A stretch of DNA of 53,904 bases from the NCBI GenBank assembly GCA_947454955.1, contig CANGLW010000018.1, positions 1 through 53,904 of the forward strand, written 5' to 3'. Numbering within the stretch: position 1 is the stretch's first letter; each line of letters begins with the position of its first letter. Under the pieces are notes generated by a model. The model saw only the letters and a program-made list of their open reading frames with translations. It made no database searches and was not told the origin of the DNA. The stretch is from Comamonadaceae bacterium. GTDB taxonomy: Bacteria; Pseudomonadota; Gammaproteobacteria; Burkholderiales; Burkholderiaceae_C. The translations under genes were made by a program, and so were the position numbers. Positions 41,284-50,015 of this stretch are shown here, piece by piece.

Positions 41284-43229
41284 AAGTCGACTTCACTGGC
41301 CAAATTTTGGGAATACCCAGGTTGGCGAAGCGAGCGATTGTCTTGTCCTTGGACGTCAGTCTTTGCGTACTAACGTTGTGGCTAGCCTACTACTTACGTT
41401 TGGGTGAATGGCTGCCGCTAGAAGGCAATGCGCTTGGTGCGGCAGTAGCCTCGGTTGCCATGGCTATTCCTATCTTTGTGGTGTTAGGTTTGTACCGTGC
41501 CATTTTTCGTTACGGTGGCTGGCCAGCTCTTTTGGTAGTGGCCCGTGCGGTATCTGTTTACGGCTTAGGCTATGCCGCAGTGTTCACAGCTATCGGGGTC
41601 TCAGATGTTCCCCGCACGGTTGGGATTATCCAGCCGATTTTGTTAATGCTTAGTGTCGGAGCTTCGCGGGCCTTGGCTCGCTTTTGGCTCGGTGACAGAT
41701 ATCAGGGAATTCTTCGCCGGAAATCTATGCCGACGGTATTGATTTACGGTGCTGGTTCGGCAGGGCGACAACTGGCAGCAGGGATCAGAAACAGCCATGA
41801 AATGCAGGTTGTTGGCTTCATCGACGACGACGACCGATTGCATGGTCATGTTCTTAATGGTCTGCCGATCTACAGCCCGGCAGACCTCGATCAAGTGCTT
41901 CTGAGCCTCAAGGTGAGTGACGTTCTTTTGGCCATGCCGAGTCTTTCACGTTTTCGTCGTAACGAAATTTTAGAGCGCATGCGCGAGGTCCATGTTGCCG
42001 TACGCACCCTTCCGAGCCTTTCAGATTTAGCCCAGGGGCGAGTTAATGTTTCTGATATTCGTGAGCTAGATGTTGACGATTTGTTGGAGCGAGAACCAGT
42101 CGCACCCAATCATATTTTGTTGACCAAGGATATCGTCGATAAGGTGGTGTTGGTGACAGGTGCTGGCGGCTCGATCGGCAGTGAGTTGTGTCGGCAAATT
42201 CTGGCCTTGGGACCAACAAAATTGTTATTGGTCGAGCAGAGCGAATTTGCGCTTTATGCCATCCATCAGAAACTTGAAGAAAAAATAGCTGCTCGCGAAG
42301 CCGGGCCTAAGCCTATTTTTGTACCGCTCTTGGCATCGGTGCAGGACAGTGACCGCATGCGCGAGATCATGTCTACTTGGCACCCCAACACGGTTTACCA
42401 TGCAGCAGCTTACAAACATGTGCCCCTGGTGGAGCACAACCCAGCTGTTGGCATCAAGAACAATGTGTTTGGCACGCTGCGCACAGCCCAAGCCGCAGTC
42501 GAGCATGGCGTGGCTGACTTTGTGCTGGTCAGTACCGACAAAGCGGTTCGTCCAACCAACATCATGGGCGCTAGTAAGCGCCTAGCCGAGATGGCTCTAC
42601 AAGCCCTGGCAGCCACACACACAACGACCAAGTTCAGCATGGTGCGTTTCGGCAATGTTTTGGACTCCTCCGGATCGGTAGTGCCCAAATTCCGTCAGCA
42701 GATTCGAGATGGTGGCCCCATCACACTAACGCACCCTGAAGTCACGCGTTACTTCATGACCATTCCCGAGGCGGCGCAGTTGGTGATTCAGGCAGGTGCT
42801 ATGGCTAAAGGTGGTGATGTGTTCGTGCTCAACATGGGCCAGCCCGTCAAGATCATGGACCTAGCTCGTCGTATGGTTGAACTTTCCGGCTTGGCGATCA
42901 AGGACGAGCAGAACCCGGATGGTGATATTGAAATCAATGTGACTGGATTGCGCCCTGGAGAGAAGCTGTACGAAGAGCTGTTGATTGGCGATAACCCTCA
43001 AAACACAAGCCACCCCATGATCATGAAAGCTCATGAGGAATTTCTAAGTTGGGCAGAATTCGAAGAGAAGATCAAGGCTTTGGAGATAGCGCTCAATGTC
43101 AATGATGTAGGTCTTATTCGATGGATGATGCAGCAACTCGTCACTGGTTATGCGCCAAGTGATGAAATCGTCGATTGGGTTCATTTAGAGCAAGAAGCAG
43201 AGTCACAGACCCTCGGTTTGGCTGTTTAA
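41280..43229 (+). CDS. WbpM/PglF-type UDP-GlcNAc 4,6-dehydratase
   Basis: 649 residues. Four N-terminal membrane helices (about 15-115) are followed by a first Rossmann-like region (LIYGAGSAGRQLA) and the catalytic SDR domain (VTGAGGSIGSELCRQI). The active site reads STDKAVRPTNIMGASK: Ser418, Asp420, Lys421, with Met429 in place of the usual Tyr, and Lys433. That Tyr-to-Met change is typical of the WbpM/PglF group. It makes the UDP-4-keto-6-deoxy sugar for PglE and PglD. ATG 41280 overlaps the previous stop. It is the last gene of the polysaccharide operon. Confidence 0.87.
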   Translation: MKVDFTGQILGIPRLAKRAIVLSLDVSLCVLTLWLAYYLRLGEWLPLEGNALGAAVASVAMAIPIFVVLGLYRAIFRYGGWPALLVVARAVSVYGLGYAAVFTAIGVSDVPRTVGIIQPILLMLSVGASRALARFWLGDRYQGILRRKSMPTVLIYGAGSAGRQLAAGIRNSHEMQVVGFIDDDDRLHGHVLNGLPIYSPADLDQVLLSLKVSDVLLAMPSLSRFRRNEILERMREVHVAVRTLPSLSDLAQGRVNVSDIRELDVDDLLEREPVAPNHILLTKDIVDKVVLVTGAGGSIGSELCRQILALGPTKLLLVEQSEFALYAIHQKLEEKIAAREAGPKPIFVPLLASVQDSDRMREIMSTWHPNTVYHAAAYKHVPLVEHNPAVGIKNNVFGTLRTAQAAVEHGVADFVLVSTDKAVRPTNIMGASKRLAEMALQALAATHTTTKFSMVRFGNVLDSSGSVVPKFRQQIRDGGPITLTHPEVTRYFMTIPEAAQLVIQAGAMAKGGDVFVLNMGQPVKIMDLARRMVELSGLAIKDEQNPDGDIEINVTGLRPGEKLYEELLIGDNPQNTSHPMIMKAHEEFLSWAEFEEKIKALEIALNVNDVGLIRWMMQQLVTGYAPSDEIVDWVHLEQEAESQTLGLAV

Positions 43230-43333
43230 ACTTTGCCTTTTCGGGCTGGGCTTGTGCCCACCCCATGACAACCCTGATGTGCGGCGGGCATGAGGCTCCC
43301 ATAATGATCAAAACAACCACAGGAGACCCTCCC

Positions 43334-44359
43334 ATGACCTCATCACGTCGCCATTTCTTGAAAACTTCGGCCATCAGCGGCGGGGCTGCGTTGGCAGCAC
43401 CCCTGGCCATGAACCAGGCGCAGGCCGCGGTGCCGGTGTTTGGCAGCACGCGCGTGGCCAACCCTGAGATGGCCAAGGGTTTGACGGTGCTCAATTACAT
43501 GGAGGGCACGCAGGTGGTGCTGGGCGTGAAAACCCAGCGTGGTATTTTGCGTGTGGGCAAAGCGGCGCAAGCGTTTTCGGTGCGCGCACCGATCACCACC
43601 GATGACCTGATTCAACACGGCGACCAAGGCCTGGGCAAGCTTGTCGCGCAAGCGGTGGCCAAAGGCGGCGCTGATTTGTTTGTAGACGAATCAAAGATTG
43701 AATTTGCACCGGCGTTGTCCAACCCTGAAAAAATCATTTGCGTGGGCCTGAACTACGCCAAACACGCCAAGGAAACCAACAACCCCATCCCTAAGCTGCC
43801 GATTCTTTTCAACAAGTTCAACAACACGCTCAACGCGCACAACGGCACCGTCAAAGTGTCTGCCGTCAATGCCGAGAAGTTCGACTACGAGGCTGAGCTG
43901 GTGATTGTGATGGGTAAGCGCGCGGCGAACGTGAGCGAGGCTGAAGCCTTGTCGTACGTGTTTGGTTACGCCACCGGGCAAGACTTCACCGCGCGTGATT
44001 TGCAGATGCGCAGCAGCCAGTGGATGATCGGTAAAACCAACGATGGCTTTGGCCCGATTGGCCCTTATGTGCTGACCTCAGACCTGGTGGGCGACCCCAA
44101 CCAGTTGAAGATTGAGCAGTATGTGAATGGCGAGGTGCGCCAGTCCTCCAACACCAACGACATGGTGTTCAACTGCGCGCAAATTGTGAGCTACACCTCG
44201 AAAATTTTCACACTCGAGCCGGGTGATGTGATCTTCACCGGCACGCCCGAGGGTGTGATCAGCGGTTACGCCAAAGACAAGCAGGTGTGGCTCAAGCCGG
44301 GAGATGTGCTGGAAACGCGCATTGAAAAACTGGGTAATCTGAAATTCAAACTGACCTGA
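43334..44359 (+). CDS. Tat-exported fumarylacetoacetate hydrolase-family protein
   Basis: 341 residues. The N-terminus has a full twin-arginine motif SRRHFLK and a hydrophobic stretch ending AQAA. The FAH domain follows (KIICVGLNYAKHAKETNN, then FDYEAELVIVMGK, GQDFTARDLQ and PGDVIFTGTPEGV), including the acidic metal ligands. FAH enzymes cleave C-C bonds of acylpyruvates or related dicarbonyls, normally in the cytoplasm; export is unusual. The ATG at 43334 has AGGAG at 43320-43324; a CATAAT -10-like box is at 43300-43305. Reading upstream in frame would run into the polysaccharide gene. Confidence 0.8.
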   Translation: MTSSRRHFLKTSAISGGAALAAPLAMNQAQAAVPVFGSTRVANPEMAKGLTVLNYMEGTQVVLGVKTQRGILRVGKAAQAFSVRAPITTDDLIQHGDQGLGKLVAQAVAKGGADLFVDESKIEFAPALSNPEKIICVGLNYAKHAKETNNPIPKLPILFNKFNNTLNAHNGTVKVSAVNAEKFDYEAELVIVMGKRAANVSEAEALSYVFGYATGQDFTARDLQMRSSQWMIGKTNDGFGPIGPYVLTSDLVGDPNQLKIEQYVNGEVRQSSNTNDMVFNCAQIVSYTSKIFTLEPGDVIFTGTPEGVISGYAKDKQVWLKPGDVLETRIEKLGNLKFKLT

Positions 44360-44391
44360 TTTAGCTCAGAAAGGCCAGCTGAACTAGGAGA

Positions 44392-44691
44392 CTAGTCGGC
44401 TGGCCAGTTCAGCAATTCAGCCAGACGCAGCCTGACCCAATTCGCCTCATCTGGGGTGCACACCGCCGGTTCGCTGTGTAGACCTAAGGTGACGCGCTCA
44501 AGCACGGCTTGTTCACTCAAACCCAGGCCGAACTGCGCTTCTTTGGCGGTCTCGGTCAGCAGCTGGGCCATGTCTTCGCAAAATTCATAGCGGGCCAGCA
44601 CCTCGCTGTGGGGGGCTAATAATTTGTGGCGCACCGGGTCTGTGTAGACGGCTACAAATGAGGGCGGGATCAAAATCTGGTTGTCAGACAT
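44392..44691 (-). CDS. Small conserved hypothetical protein
   Basis: 99 residues, starting MSDNQILIPPSFVAVY on the minus strand. The composition is acidic and helical: CEDMAQLLTETAKEAQF and VRLRLAELLNW. It resembles short Comamonadaceae proteins often labelled as ATPase or chaperone-like, but no ATPase motif is visible, so that label is not supported. Its stop overlaps a pair of inverted repeats (44373-44413) that may end transcription from both sides. Confidence 0.55.
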   Translation of the reverse strand: MSDNQILIPPSFVAVYTDPVRHKLLAPHSEVLARYEFCEDMAQLLTETAKEAQFGLGLSEQAVLERVTLGLHSEPAVCTPDEANWVRLRLAELLNWPAD

Positions 44692-44722
44692 AGATCAGAA
44701 GTCTACGTGAGGTCTGGCATGG

Positions 44723-44736
44723 CTTGTCGCGACAAG
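44723..44736. promoter_or_regulatory. 14-bp perfect palindrome before the M20 gene
   Basis: CTTGTCG is directly followed by its own reverse complement. It lies between the divergent small hypothetical gene and the M20 hydrolase, 44 bases before the latter's start. A short palindrome here could be an operator, but chance is not excluded, and no well-spaced promoter boxes were found around it. Confidence 0.3.
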
Positions 44737-44779
44737 TTCACGCAGCGCGGCTAGACTTGTGCCTGTAAGGAGCCCAAGC

Positions 44780-45970
44780 ATGAAGGTGATTGAGGACATT
44801 CTGGCCGATGCTGCCCAAATCGCTGCGGTGCGGCGTGACATCCACGCGCACCCGGAGTTGTCGTTTCAAGAAGAGCGCACTGCCGAGTTGGTGGCGCAGC
44901 AGCTCACACAATGGGGCATCGACGTGCACCGCGGTATTGGCACTACCGGCGTGGTGGGGGTGGTGCGCAACGGCACATCGCCGCGCGCCATCGGCCTGCG
45001 CGCTGACATGGATGCCTTGCCGGTGCAAGAGATCAACACCTTCGCTCACGCGTCCCAACACCTGGGCAAGATGCACGCTTGCGGCCACGACGGCCACACC
45101 GCCATGCTTTTGGCCGCGGCCAAATACCTGGCCAAACACAAGCCGTTTGATGGCACGGTGTATCTGATTTTTCAGCCTGCTGAAGAAGGTGGCGGTGGCG
45201 CTTTAGAGATGATGCGCGATGGCCTGTTTGACCGCTTCCCCATGGAGGCCGTGTTTGGCATGCACAACTGGCCTGGCATGCCCCTGGGCAGCTTTGCATT
45301 GAGCCCCGGGCCGGTGATGGCTTCGAGCAACGAATTCAAAATCACCATCCACGGCAAAGGCTGCCACGCGGCCATGCCGCACAATGGCCTGGACCCGGTG
45401 CCCGTGGCTTGCCAGTTGGTACAGGGCTTCCAAACCATTGTGAGCCGCAATAAAAAACCGATCGATGCGGGTGTGATTTCTGTGACCATGATCAATGCCG
45501 GCGCGGCCACCAATGTGATTCCCGACAGCTGTGAGTTGCAGGGCACGGTGCGTACCTTCACCCTCGAGGTGCTGGACTTGATCGAGTCGCGCATGCGCGA
45601 GATGTCTGAGCAGCTCTGCGCAGCGTTTGGCCTGCGCTGCGAGTTTTCTTTCGAGCGTAATTACCCGCCCACCATCAACGACGAATCAGCCAGCGCGTTT
45701 GCGCGGCAGGTGATGACCGGCATGGTGGGGGTTGAGAACGTGCTCAAGCAAGAGCCCACCATGGGCGCAGAAGACTTCGCCTACATGCTGCAGGCCAAGC
45801 CGGGGGCGTATTGCTTCATTGGCAACGGCGATGGTGACCACCGCGCTACAGGCCACGGCGAAGGCCCGTGCACCTTGCACAACCCCAGCTATGACTTCAA
45901 CGACGACTTGATTCCCTTGGGGGCGACGTACTGGGTGGAGCTGGCCAGGCAGTGGTTGGCCAAAACTTGA
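44780..45970 (+). CDS. M20 amidohydrolase (hippurate hydrolase-like)
   Basis: 396 residues. Zinc-ligand motifs are MHACGHDGHTAM, FQPAEEGGGG (catalytic Glu), and MGAEDF near the end; the dimerisation domain lies between about 185 and 295. It hydrolyses N-acylated amino acids such as hippurate or N-acetyl amino acids. The ATG at 44780 is preceded by AAGGAG at 44767-44772, which decides against an upstream in-frame GTG. Substrate specificity cannot be judged. Confidence 0.85.
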   Translation: MKVIEDILADAAQIAAVRRDIHAHPELSFQEERTAELVAQQLTQWGIDVHRGIGTTGVVGVVRNGTSPRAIGLRADMDALPVQEINTFAHASQHLGKMHACGHDGHTAMLLAAAKYLAKHKPFDGTVYLIFQPAEEGGGGALEMMRDGLFDRFPMEAVFGMHNWPGMPLGSFALSPGPVMASSNEFKITIHGKGCHAAMPHNGLDPVPVACQLVQGFQTIVSRNKKPIDAGVISVTMINAGAATNVIPDSCELQGTVRTFTLEVLDLIESRMREMSEQLCAAFGLRCEFSFERNYPPTINDESASAFARQVMTGMVGVENVLKQEPTMGAEDFAYMLQAKPGAYCFIGNGDGDHRATGHGEGPCTLHNPSYDFNDDLIPLGATYWVELARQWLAKT

Positions 45971-45971
45971 A

Positions 45972-45992
45972 TTGCTATTTAAAAAATAGCAA
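45972..45992. terminator. AT-rich hairpin in convergent gap
   Basis: Nine perfect base pairs (45972-45980 with 45984-45992), almost all A-T, with a three-base loop. A second small stem (46009-46013 with 46019-46023) follows. It lies between the convergent M20 gene and coaX. It probably ends transcription from one or both sides. The exact palindrome may also be one member of a dispersed repeat family. Confidence 0.4.
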
Positions 45993-46035
45993 CTGAGTCA
46001 ACGACAGTAAGGCTCACGGCCTTAAAAGTTAAAAA

Positions 46036-46803
46036 TTATTGGAAGCCTCGGGTCTGCGCGATTTCCAGCAAGCCGTCAAACACCAGGCTGTCCACCAGCT
46101 CAAACGGGATGGTCAGGCTCGGCGCCATCTTCCAGCCCGCACCACCGGCCATCACACACCAGGGTTCTTGGCCGCAGTGGTCACGCACCTGCTGCACCAT
46201 GCGGTCCATGGCGCCGGCAATCGCGTAAGTGCCCCCGCTGGTGAGCGCATCGCTGGTGTTGGTGGGGAAAGGGCGTACCTCGCCGGTGGGCACATGCAAA
46301 CCGGCGGTGCCGGACTCCAAGGCACGCAGCATGATGCCGTGGCCGGGCAAGATGAAACCACCTAAAAATTTACCGGTGGCATCAATCGCTTCCACCGTCA
46401 CTGCGGTGCCCACCATGGCCACCACGATCGGGCGGGGCTGGCCGGCACGCAACATGCGGTGCCAGGCACCAATCATCGCAATCCAGCGGTCAGGCCCCAG
46501 GCGTGCAGGGTGGTCGTAGCCGTTGCTCAAACCCGCCTCATGGGCGCTGGAGATGACCCACTGCGGGCTCACATCCCACAGCTCCATTTGGTCTTGCACG
46601 CGGTGCTTGATGGCGTCGCTGGCCACCACGCAACCCAGCATGCGCCGGGGCACGGGCAATTCGGCCCAAGCACCTTCGGCCAGCGTGTCGATGTTGTCCA
46701 GAAACTCAGCGCCTTGGGCCAGCACCTTGGCGCCGGGGCGCGGGGCGTCGTACAGCGCCCACTTCAGGCGCGTGTTGCCCACATCGATGGCCAGAAACCC
46801 CAT
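46036..46803 (-). CDS. coaX: Type III pantothenate kinase
   Basis: 255 residues. The N-terminal phosphate motif is [26 protein letters not shown] is the substrate and metal region, and [12 protein letters not shown] and [12 protein letters not shown] complete the CoaX signature. It phosphorylates pantothenate in the first step of CoA synthesis. In many Burkholderiales it follows birA; here it follows a rhodanese gene, and its start codon overlaps that gene's stop. The type I and II kinases are unrelated. Confidence 0.9.
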   Translation of the reverse strand: MGFLAIDVGNTRLKWALYDAPRPGAKVLAQGAEFLDNIDTLAEGAWAELPVPRRMLGCVVASDAIKHRVQDQMELWDVSPQWVISSAHEAGLSNGYDHPARLGPDRWIAMIGAWHRMLRAGQPRPIVVAMVGTAVTVEAIDATGKFLGGFILPGHGIMLRALESGTAGLHVPTGEVRPFPTNTSDALTSGGTYAIAGAMDRMVQQVRDHCGQEPWCVMAGGAGWKMAPSLTIPFELVDSLVFDGLLEIAQTRGFQ

Positions 46804-47219
46804 CAGTTCTGGCGCCAGGGCAGGCCGCGGAGTTGCCAGCCGCCGCGGGTCATGCGGTGGCCGTCGCTGTCGGCATCGCCCTCAAAGCCTTCCAGAATGT
46901 TGTAGGCACTTGCTCCTAATTCCGTAGCGCGCTTGGCAGCTGCAATGCTGCGTACACCGCTGCGGCACAGCATGAGTAATTTTTTGCCGGTGGGCTGAGC
47001 GCGCACACCCTCGTCAAATCCGGGGTTCATGGCCATGCCGGGCCACTGCTTCCAGGCCAGGGCCACTGCACCGGGCACAAAGCCCACCCATTCACGCTCG
47101 GCATCGCTGCGCACATCGACGATGAGGGCCTCACCAGACTCTGCCCAGGCGTGGGCCAGTTGCGGGCTGATGTCGCCTGCATAGCCCTCAGCGGGGCGGG
47201 GATCGGTGAGGTCGCTCAT
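46803..47219 (-). CDS. Rhodanese-like domain protein
   Basis: 138 residues, one rhodanese domain. The active-site loop is [15 protein letters not shown] with Cys at about 85, and [20 protein letters not shown] is the conserved N-terminal signature. Such proteins transfer sulfane sulfur to acceptors. The C-terminal tail [12 protein letters not shown] is common in these single-domain forms. It overlaps coaX by one base, so they are co-translated. Confidence 0.85.
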   Translation of the reverse strand: MSDLTDPRPAEGYAGDISPQLAHAWAESGEALIVDVRSDAEREWVGFVPGAVALAWKQWPGMAMNPGFDEGVRAQPTGKKLLMLCRSGVRSIAAAKRATELGASAYNILEGFEGDADSDGHRMTRGGWQLRGLPWRQN

Positions 47220-47242
47220 AGGTGTCGCTAAAAAATCGTAGG

Positions 47243-48025
47243 TTAAACGATTTTCACACTCAGGTTGGGCAGGCCGTCGATGTGCATCTCAATCACATCG
47301 CCGCGCACCACCGGCCCCACGTTCTCAGGCGTGCCGGAATAAATGATGTCGCCGGGGAAGAGCTCAAACGCCTCAGACAGTTTGCTGATTTGCTCGGCCA
47401 CCGACCAGATCATTTGCTTGAGGTCCGCGCTTTGTTTGGTCACGCCATTGACCTTGAGCCAGATGGCGCCTTCTTTGAAGTGGCCGGTTTTTTCCAGCTT
47501 GTGCACCGCGCCGATGGGGGCGGACATGTCAAAGCTCTTGCCGATTTCCCAGGGCTTTTTCTGGTCGCCCATGAAGCGCTGCAAATCGCGCCGCGTCATG
47601 TCCAGGCCCAAGGTGTAGCCGTAGACCAGGTCCAGGGCTTTGTCCACCGGGATGTCGCGCCCACCCTTGCCCAGAACGGCCACCAGCTCGGCTTCGTAGT
47701 GGTAGTTTTTCGTCAGCGGCGGGTAGGGGTGGTTGGCCACCGTGCCTGTGGGCACGAACTGAATGGCGTCGGTGGGTTTTTGGAAAAAGAAGGGTGGCTC
47801 ACGCGTGGGGTCCGAGCCCATTTCACGCGCGTGCGCTGCGTAGTTGCGGCCAATACAGTAGATGCGGCGCACCGGAAAACGCTCGTCCGAACCCACGATG
47901 GGCAGGGTCACTTGCGGCACAGCAAACGGTGTTTTCACCTGGTTGGCAATGCCGGTGCTGGCGCAGGCTGCCAGGGCGCCGCTGGTGACCAGGGCGGAAC
48001 TTTGAAAGAAATTGCGGCGGTCCAT
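47243..48025 (-). CDS. Second exported FAH-family protein (Tat/lipobox)
   Basis: 260 residues. The N-terminus MDRRNFFQSSALVTSG has an RRxFF twin-arginine-like motif, and LAACAS could be a lipobox with Cys21. The FAH domain shows RRIYCIGRNYAAHAREMG, YHYEAELVAVLGK, GLDMTRRDLQ and GDIIYSGTPENVG. It is a distant paralogue of the protein at 43334; both are exported. Divergent from dctP, with which it may share the control region. Confidence 0.75.
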   Translation of the reverse strand: MDRRNFFQSSALVTSGALAACASTGIANQVKTPFAVPQVTLPIVGSDERFPVRRIYCIGRNYAAHAREMGSDPTREPPFFFQKPTDAIQFVPTGTVANHPYPPLTKNYHYEAELVAVLGKGGRDIPVDKALDLVYGYTLGLDMTRRDLQRFMGDQKKPWEIGKSFDMSAPIGAVHKLEKTGHFKEGAIWLKVNGVTKQSADLKQMIWSVAEQISKLSEAFELFPGDIIYSGTPENVGPVVRGDVIEMHIDGLPNLSVKIV

Positions 48026-48083
48026 GTTGCTCCTCGTGTTTTGGAATCAAGACCTCTAGGTGACAGTTGTTGCACCCTCAGGC

Positions 48084-48112
48084 TTGTTGCTCTTCATTTT
48101 TATCGTTCTAAT
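48084..48112 (+). promoter_or_regulatory. Candidate sigma-70 promoter of dctPQM
   Basis: TTGTTG (48084-48089) and TCTAAT (48107-48112) are separated by exactly 17 bases; the -10 box matches 5 of 6 and the -35 box 3 of 6. This would start transcription near 48119, about 85 bases before the dctP start. Confidence 0.45.
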
Positions 48113-48144
48113 GGCACCCAGGGTACGTAATAACCCTCTCAGAG

Positions 48145-48179
48145 GGGCGAATCACAGCCCCTAAAGTACCGATTCGCCC
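48145..48179. promoter_or_regulatory. 9-bp inverted repeat in the dctP leader
   Basis: GGGCGAATC (48145-48153) and GATTCGCCC (48171-48179) are perfect inverted repeats, 17 bases apart, between the candidate promoter and the dctP ribosome binding site. It could be an operator for a dimeric regulator or an RNA hairpin controlling translation. No regulator gene lies next to it. Confidence 0.45.
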
Positions 48180-48203
48180 TTTCCCTAAATCAGGAGACTT
48201 TCG

Positions 48204-49322
48204 ATGACAGACAAGATCACTTCCCGTCGCCGCAGCCTACTCAAAGGCGCAGCTGTTGCAGCTGGTGCTATGGCCGCTCCGATGGTGGCTACAGCGCAAA
48301 CCACGACAGCGCTGCGCTTCCAAAGCACATGGCCTGCCAAGGACATCTTCCACGAGTACGCCAACGACTTCGCCAGCAAAATCAACAAAATGGCTTCGGG
48401 CAAGCTCAGCATTGAAGTGCTGCCTTCCGGCGCTGTGGTGCCTGCCTTCCAGGTGCTCGAAGCGGTGACCAAAGGTACATTGGACGGCGCGCACGGCGTG
48501 TTGGCCTACCACTACGGCAAGAACTCTGCCCTGGCGCTGTGGGGCTCCGGTCCTGCTTACGGCATGGACCCCAACATGGTGCTGTCTTGGCACCAGTACG
48601 GCGGCGGCAAGGCCCTGCTGGAAGAAATTTACAAATCGCTGGGCATGGACGTGGTGTCCTACGTGTACGGCCCCATGCCCACACAGCCCCTGGGCTGGTT
48701 CAAAAAGCCGATCTCCAAAGTGGAAGACCTCAAGGGCTTGAAGTACCGTACCGTGGGCTTGGCGGTGGACGTGTTCACCGAACTGGGTTGCGCTGTGAAC
48801 CCGCTGCCTGGCGGCGAGATCGTGCCTGCACTGGACCGTGGTCTGATCGACGCGGCCGAGTTCAACAACGCCACCTCTGACCGCATCTTGGGCTTCCCTG
48901 ACGTGGTGAAGAACTGCATGCTGCAAAGCTTCCACCAGTCTGGCGAGCAGTTCGAGATCTTGTTCAACAAGGGCAAGCTCAACGCACTGCCTGCAGAGCT
49001 CAAGTCCATCATCGACTACGCCGTGCAAGCTGCCAGCGCTGAGATGAGCTGGAAAGCCATCGACCGTAACTCCAAAGATTACGACGATCTGAAGAAGCAG
49101 GGCATCAAGTTCTACAAGACCCCTGACTCCATCCTCAAGGCTCAGCTCGACGCTTGGGACAAAGTCATTGCCAAGAAGTCCAAAGACAATCCTTTCTTCG
49201 AGAAAGTGCTGGAGTCGCAGAAAGCTTTCGCCCAGCGTGCTGGTCGTTGGCAGAACGACTACATGGTCGACTTCAAGATGGCCTACAACCGTTACTTCTC
49301 GGCGCCTGCCAAAAAAGCCTGA
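48204..49322 (+). CDS. dctP: TRAP transporter solute-binding protein (DctP family)
   Basis: 372 residues. The N-terminus SRRRSLLKGAAVAAGAMAAP looks like a Tat signal ending ATAQ. The mature part has RFQSTWPAKDIFHEYAND, VLPSGAVVPAFQVLEAVTKG and GLKYRTVGLAVDVFTELG, with the conserved Arg of the ligand clamp in LKYRT. It binds an organic acid in the periplasm for DctQM. The family resembles TakP-like 2-oxoacid binders; the substrate is not certain. AGGAG precedes the ATG. A hairpin follows, likely raising its level over the permease. Confidence 0.85.
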   Translation: MTDKITSRRRSLLKGAAVAAGAMAAPMVATAQTTTALRFQSTWPAKDIFHEYANDFASKINKMASGKLSIEVLPSGAVVPAFQVLEAVTKGTLDGAHGVLAYHYGKNSALALWGSGPAYGMDPNMVLSWHQYGGGKALLEEIYKSLGMDVVSYVYGPMPTQPLGWFKKPISKVEDLKGLKYRTVGLAVDVFTELGCAVNPLPGGEIVPALDRGLIDAAEFNNATSDRILGFPDVVKNCMLQSFHQSGEQFEILFNKGKLNALPAELKSIIDYAVQAASAEMSWKAIDRNSKDYDDLKKQGIKFYKTPDSILKAQLDAWDKVIAKKSKDNPFFEKVLESQKAFAQRAGRWQNDYMVDFKMAYNRYFSAPAKKA

Positions 49323-49339
49323 TCAAAGCTAGTCTGATC

Positions 49340-49378
49340 AACCAGCCATCCGGGCAACTGGGTGGCTGGTTTGTTTTT
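49340..49378 (+). terminator. Intercistronic terminator between dctP and dctQ
   Basis: Twelve positions pair (49340-49351 with 49360-49371, one G-T), with an eight-base loop and a T-rich tail (TGTTTTTA). It sits between the binding-protein gene and the permease genes of the same operon; such partial terminators let the binding protein be made in excess. Confidence 0.65.
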
Positions 49379-49388
49379 AGGAATATTA

Positions 49389-50015
49389 ATGAAAGTTCAG
49401 AAACTTTTACACGCAGCCGACACCATCAGCACGATGATGGGTAAAGCGTTCTCTTGGCTGATCATCACCCTCATGTTGCTGGTGGTGGTTGAAGTGTTCA
49501 AGCGTTATGCGCTCAACGCCCCCACTGCTTGGGTGTTTGATGCCAGCAACATGATGTATGGCACGTTGTTCATGATGGGCGGGGCTTACACCCTGTGCCA
49601 GGACGGCCATGTGCGTGGCGACTTTTTGTACGGCAGCTTCAAGCCCCGCACACAAGCCACGATTGACTTGATTTTGTACATCGCCTTTTTCTTGCCTGGT
49701 GTGGCAGCCCTGACATGGTCGGGCTGGACTTACTTCCAGGACTCCATGGCGATTAACGAGCAAACCTTCAATGCAGACCCTTTGCCGGTCTATCCCTTCA
49801 AATTCATGATCCCGTTGGCCGGTGCCACGGTGCTGATGCAGGGTGTGTCTGAAATCATCCGCTGTGTGGTGTGCCTCAAAACCGGTGAATGGACACCGCG
49901 TTTGAAAGACGCCGCCGAGGCCGATGTGGTGGCGCAGCAGTTGCAAGGCAGTGAGTTTGTGGATGAAGAGGCGCAGCGCCTGGCCATCGAGCAGTCGAAG
50001 GGATTGAAATCATGA
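49389..50015 (+). CDS. dctQ: TRAP transporter small permease DctQ
   Basis: 208 residues, with four hydrophobic segments (about 22-43, 60-78, 91-115 and 138-160). The pattern GGAYTLCQDGHVRGDFLY is typical of DctQ. It joins the large permease in the membrane. The ATG at 49389 has TTAGGA just upstream; an in-frame start 27 bases earlier lies in the hairpin. Its stop overlaps the dctM start by 4 bases. Confidence 0.82.
   Translation: MKVQKLLHAADTISTMMGKAFSWLIITLMLLVVVEVFKRYALNAPTAWVFDASNMMYGTLFMMGGAYTLCQDGHVRGDFLYGSFKPRTQATIDLILYIAFFLPGVAALTWSGWTYFQDSMAINEQTFNADPLPVYPFKFMIPLAGATVLMQGVSEIIRCVVCLKTGEWTPRLKDAAEADVVAQQLQGSEFVDEEAQRLAIEQSKGLKS

Noticed and set aside
44373..44413. Bidirectional terminator between the FAH gene and the small minus-strand gene
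   Set aside because: Two inverted repeats exist (44373-44379 with 44399-44405, and 44378-44385 with 44406-44413), but they overlap, exclude each other and have no T run; too weak to call a terminator.
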